Assembly: GCA_001662425.1 (NCBI GenBank)
Contig: BDDC01000413.1
Coordinates: forward strand, 1 to 21,254
Direction: 5' to 3'
From: Chlamydomonas sphaeroides
Taxonomy: Eukaryota > Chlorophyta > Chlorophyceae > Chlamydomonadales > Chlamydomonadaceae
Length of the DNA: 21,254 bases
The notes under the pieces are model-generated. The model was not told where the DNA came from, searched no databases, and saw only the letters and a program-made list of their open reading frames with translations. This document shows positions 17,301 through 21,254 of the stretch, piece after piece. Both the position numbers and the translations under genes were made by a program. Numbering within the stretch: the first letter of the stretch is position 1; each line of letters opens with the position of its first letter.

Positions 17301-20300
17301 CATGTGGGACGGCGTGGCGCAGCACGTGACACTGCGAATGGTGCTGACGGCAGACGCCGAGGTGGCGGACCCCATAGATGCCGAGGGAGACGCGCCTGCG
17401 TACGACAAATACGACACCCAGCAGGTATGGCACCGGTGGTGGTAGGACCTAGCGCACGGCACCTTGCTCCGACGCCGCTCGGCTTGGCCCTCGCTGAGGC
17501 GACGGCGGCTCGTTTGCGTCACGCGATGCGCTGGGCCCCGCCCCCTGCGCGCCCTGGCCTCCATGCTGCAATGAGGCATGTGCTGCTGCGCCCGAGCCAT
17601 TCTCTTGTGCCGCACCCTGCCGTATGCTAACACTTCCTCTTTGGCATGCGCTGTGCCGCTCGGCAGGCGGCGGTTGACTCCCCCGGGGTTATCCTGGGCA
17701 ACCCCGCCGGCCCCCGAATCCTCAACCTCACCTCCCGGCCCGCGCTGGCCAACCTGAGGCCCAAGCACGGCGCGCTCACGCTGCGAGGTGCGTCCTGCAG
17801 CTGCCTGGAGACGCAGCTGGGGCCGCGGGGGCTGAGGGTTCGCTGCTAGCGTAGGCCACCAAGAGGTGGCGGGCCTTGGGCAGACGGCCTAGGGGCGGCG
17901 ATGAAGTGGACAGAGGCCGGGCTGAGGCTGTTTGCCCTTGTTGCGCGTCGCACGCCCGCAGACCTCATCCTGGTCGAGGCGCCCGTCGCCGGCCTGCATC
18001 CCACCGCCCGCGCCGCGACAGCGCCAGACACAAGCGCAGAGCCTGGCGCTCCACCTCGGCTGGCCACCGCAAGAGCGCCGCCGCCAGCGCCCGGCCACGA
18101 CGCCACCGGCGGCCTCCCATCTGGCCTCGCCAACTTTACGTCCTGCCTTTGGACTTTTGACTTTGACCGCCGGGTGGAGGCCCTGCGGATCGCGCAGCAG
18201 TTGAAGCGTGAGCTGGCGGCGGCGGTGGCGGCCGGCGGTGGCGCGGCAGCGGCTGTTGGTGGCGGTGGCAACTCGAGTCAGGCAGCGCAGCAGCAGGTCC
18301 TGTTTTCGCCCTACCATGTAGATCAGAATTCTCCGAGGCCGCCGGACCTGGCTCGCGCCTGGCTGGACTCGGTCGTGGTCCTGCTGCCGGCAGCGGAGCT
18401 GCGGCTGCTGGCGGCGGCGGCGGTGCCGGGCGGCAATGGCGGCGGCGCCGCCGTCGCTGGCGGCACTGTAACCGACGGCGCCGTGATGGAAGAGCTCACG
18501 GCCATGGCCGCGGGCTCGGAACTGGTGGCACCGGCGCTGGTCGTGGCGCAGCTCGCGACGGTGGCGGCAGCCAACGGCACCGAGGCGTCGCCGCCATCCG
18601 CTCTCCGGAGCATCACGTTCCGCCGGCTGCGCTGGTGCGGCTTGATTGGGCGCAACGTGACGTTCACAAGCGACCTGCCGTACAATGGTACGGCAGCCTT
18701 CGTTGCCGCCGTGCCGCGCGACCTTGCCCTGCCAGTTCGATGGGGACCCGCGCCGCCGCCATCCCAGCCGCTGCCGCCGCCTTTGGCGCCGCCGCCGCAG
18801 CCGGGCCCGCCGTCGAAGGCCCCCGGACGCCCACAGCAGCCGTCGTCGCTGGCATTGCCACCGCCACCCTCGCCGTCGTCCCCGGTAGACCCTATGCAAG
18901 CCACGATCAGCGAAGCGCCGTCTGCCAACAAGCTGCCGCAGCCCACGAGCAGCAGCCGCGGTGGAGGCGTGCTGGACGCCCCTGGCCAGCCCGAGCCCCG
19001 CAAGGCAGACGACGGCGACGGCGGCGGCGGCGGCTCGCTGACGTCAGCGGCCATCGCCGCCATCGCTACGGCATGCGGCGTGGCGGCAGCCGCCGCCGCC
19101 GCGACCTTGGCGTGGCTCGCGGTACGCCGGCGGCGCCAAGGGCCCAAACCGCCGCTGACGCTGTCCAAAATAGACGACGATACGTTGGGGCCTGACCCGC
19201 CACAGCCACTCGCCGACGACGAGGCTGACGGCAGCGGTGCCGTCGGCGCCGCCGCGGCGGCGGTGGCTGCTGCCGCGGGCCAGCTCCGCGTGGTCCTGAC
19301 ACGCGAGGCGCCGCTGTGGGGCTTGGCGAAGGCGGTGCAGCGCAGACGGGCGGCGCTGCTGGGGCTCAGCGGCGGCGACACCAGCGGCGGCGACGGCATA
19401 GGCCTGACGACGGACGTGACGGCGGCGGAGGTCGCCGCGGAGGCGGCGGCGCGGCGGCGTGGGCTGCCGGTGCGGTCGCACGTACTGGCGCGGCTGCACG
19501 CGCTGGTGCGGGAGATGCAGGTGCGTACGGCATGTACGGCATGTACGACATTCGTGCATGTGTGGTGTGAGAAGTGTGGTGGGCTCGGGTTCTGCCCGTG
19601 CTCATGCACCGCGCTCGTGTGTGTGGCCGCGTCTCCTGGCCTGCTGTGTGTGTGGATCGCTGCGCGCCCCAGACTCCGCCTCCCCCTTGCGCCAACCTGT
19701 AGGGTTTGGAGCCCGCGGCCCCGGTCGCCCCCACGGGGGCGCCCAAAGGCGATGTGGAAGCTGCGACGGCCGGCGCCCCGGCAGCAGCCGAGCTCCAACG
19801 CCTCGGCCTTCCAGCGCTGTGCGACGACGCTGGCTCCTCGCTGGCCTCACAGCTGACGTCGGATGTTACGCAACTGCCGCAGCCAGCGCCTGCAGCAGAC
19901 AGCCTGGCGGCGGCGGCGGCGGCGGTGGTCGCAGCGCACGACTCAGCCGTTTTAGACAGCCACGCCAGCGACGTTCGCACGGGCTCGGACTGCGCCGGTG
20001 GCGGGACCGGCAACGGCAGCGATGCGTCCAAGGGCGCCAGCAGCAGCTCTTCGAGGTTTGGCCCGCGGCCGGGGCTGCTGGCGTCGGGCTTGCCGCCTGA
20101 GCTGCAGCTGCTGGGCGAGCTGGCGAGAGGCGGACAGGTGCGCGGCAGGGTGTCGGGTGGGAGGGAGGCGCAGGGACGCGGTCAGGCGGGCGAAGGGCGA
20201 AACGCGGACGGACACGGAACAGGAGCTGGGAAGGGAAGGGTGCGAGCGCCCAACACCGTGCCGGCCCCGCCTTGACCGCCGCCCCGCAGGCTGTGGTGTA

Positions 20301-21254
20301 CTCGGGCCGCTGGCGGAACCTGCCCGTGGCCGTCAAGGCGGTCCTCGTACGCCACTCGCCTCAGGTGGGTTCGGGCCTTGGGACCCACGGGACAACACAC
20401 AGGACACAGCCCTCATTCACACCCAGAGCCAGGCGCATGCGGTGCCTTGCCCTGTGGCGCCGCAATGACATGCGGCCGGCAGTCAGGCAGAAAGGGCACG
20501 CTGACACATGCTGTCTGTCTCCCGTGGCCGCCCTTCCCCTGCGGTGCTGCCCTGCCGCTGCAGGCCGCCCAGCGGGCGTCGGCGGCGTCTGCCCTGAGCG
20601 GCGTGGAGGGGCTGCTGGCGGCCGCCGGTCCCAGCGTGCAAGAAGCCGCGCGCCAGGCCGCCGTGTCGGCCACGCTCAACCACGCCAACGTCGTCGCGTG
20701 CTACGCCCACTTCCTCCGGCCGCTGGCCGAGGCCTCTGCGGCGACGTCGCGCTTTGCGCCGAGCTACGCCAGCAGCGCGGCCGCCAGCGCTATCGACCGC
20801 ACGAGCCTGAACGGTTTCAACACCGGCAGCCCCAGCGCGACTGCCAGGTCCACCTGGAGCAGCGCCTATGCCCCTACCAGCGCCAGCGCCAGCGGCGACG
20901 TCAGCGGCGGCTACCGGCTTGAGGTCCACGGCGACTCGGTACGCAACCTCGTCGACAGCACCCGCAGCGCCCACGCTCCCGACCTGCACACCACGGCTCC
21001 CTGCCCGCCTGGTGTGAGCCCCGAGCACCCCGCCGCCGCCATGCCCGCCGCCGCCATGCCCGCCGCCGCCATGCCCGCCGCCGCCATGCCCACCGCCGCC
21101 ATGCCCGCCGCCGCCATGCCCGCCGCCGCCATGCCCGCCGCCGCCATGCCCGCCGCCGCCACGCCCGCTGGCGCCGCCACGCCCGCCGCCGCCACGCCCG
21201 CTGGCGCCGCCACGCCCGCTGGCGCCGCCACGCCCGCTGGCGCCGCCACGCCCG
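14328..21254 (+). CDS. Receptor-like protein kinase (TKL type) with large extracellular domain; 3' end beyond the window
   Basis: Exons: 14328-14775, 14937-15714, 16207-16408, 16648-16974, 17245-17424, 17667-17787, 17962-19520, 19703-20137, 20290-20364, 20564 to the window end. All junctions keep frame, giving at least 1,605 residues. Residues 21-36 (ALVLLLLVSAVAAVG) are a signal peptide core. The ectodomain (about 37-940) has many N-X-S/T sequons and repeated short beta-strand-like stretches ending in NVTL or NLTL, suggestive of a beta-helix fold. About 945-995 is a Pro/Ser-rich stalk. About 1043-1073 is an Ala-rich transmembrane helix followed by the stop-transfer RRRRQGPK. A cytoplasmic linker of about 265 residues follows. 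The kinase domain starts near 1339 with LLGELARGGQ, AVVYSGRW and VAVK (Lys 1366), then LNHANVV. The TKL assignment rests on the GxW-x-VAVK pattern. Catalytic HRD and DFG lie outside the window, so activity cannot be judged. A role in sensing extracellular or cell-wall ligands is inferred from architecture alone. Confidence 0.85.
21029..21254 (+). repeat. In-frame 15/18-bp coding repeat (PAAAM then PAAAT/PAGAAT)
   Basis: Eight 15-bp units of CCC-GCC-GCC-GCC-ATG type run from 21029 to 21148; the fifth has ACC for one GCC. Six units ending in ACG follow to 21250: two of 15 bp (PAAAT) and four of 18 bp (PAGAAT). The array continues past the window edge. It is in frame with the last exon of the receptor-kinase gene and lies inside its kinase domain. 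Confidence 0.92.

Noticed and set aside
18323..19798. 491-codon open frame on the minus strand
   Set aside because: It is antisense to the long seventh exon of the receptor kinase. GC-rich Ala/Gly codons create open frames on the other strand; no domain or start context supports it.
21029..21254. Minus-strand reading of the terminal repeat as a GMAAA-repeat protein
   Set aside because: The plus-strand frame is continuous with the kinase exon; the reverse reading is its shadow.

Overview
The window looks like nuclear DNA of a Chlamydomonas-like green alga (Chlamydomonadales). It is very GC-rich. It has many small exons with canonical GT(G/A)NGT donors and CCCGCAG-type acceptors, stromal-targeting-like N termini rich in Arg, Ser and Ala, and a TGTAA polyadenylation signal behind one gene. 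Low-complexity Ala/Pro/Ser proteins are also typical. No bacterial operon, phage or CRISPR structure is visible. All gene models were assembled by hand from splice signals and reading-frame phase.

Left half (90-10,224, minus strand): three paralogous multi-exon genes in tandem, here called A (5,696-10,224), B (2,899-4,559) and C (90-2,558). Each encodes a putative plastid-targeting leader followed by a domain that I recognise as the mainly cyanobacterial DUF1825 family. Exon lengths and intron phases are nearly identical across the three, including a 23-nt microexon that codes for the invariant EGKK segment. C keeps the most cyanobacterial form of the domain. B has diverged at the N-terminal helix and is cut short at its C terminus. 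A has gained about 98 extra residues that end in an STI1-like (HIP/HOP/Tic40 type) domain.

Middle (10,225-14,327): about 4.1 kb with no gene I can support. It lies between the divergently transcribed gene A and the right-hand gene, so it should hold both promoters. It contains a direct-repeat pair, a 12-bp hairpin, and several palindromes or sites centred on AGATCT.

Right half (14,328-21,254, plus strand): one large gene in ten exons, still open at the window edge. It encodes a receptor-like kinase with a signal peptide, a roughly 900-residue glycosylation-rich ectodomain, a Pro/Ser-rich stalk, one transmembrane helix, a long cytoplasmic linker, and the start of a TKL-type kinase domain. The kinase N-lobe is interrupted by a Ser-rich and PAAAM-repeat insertion. 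It has a degenerate glycine loop and Gln in place of the usual helix-C Glu.

The most interesting system is the three-gene DUF1825 cluster, because one member fuses this cyanobacterial domain to a co-chaperone module. No functional link between the cluster and the kinase gene is apparent.
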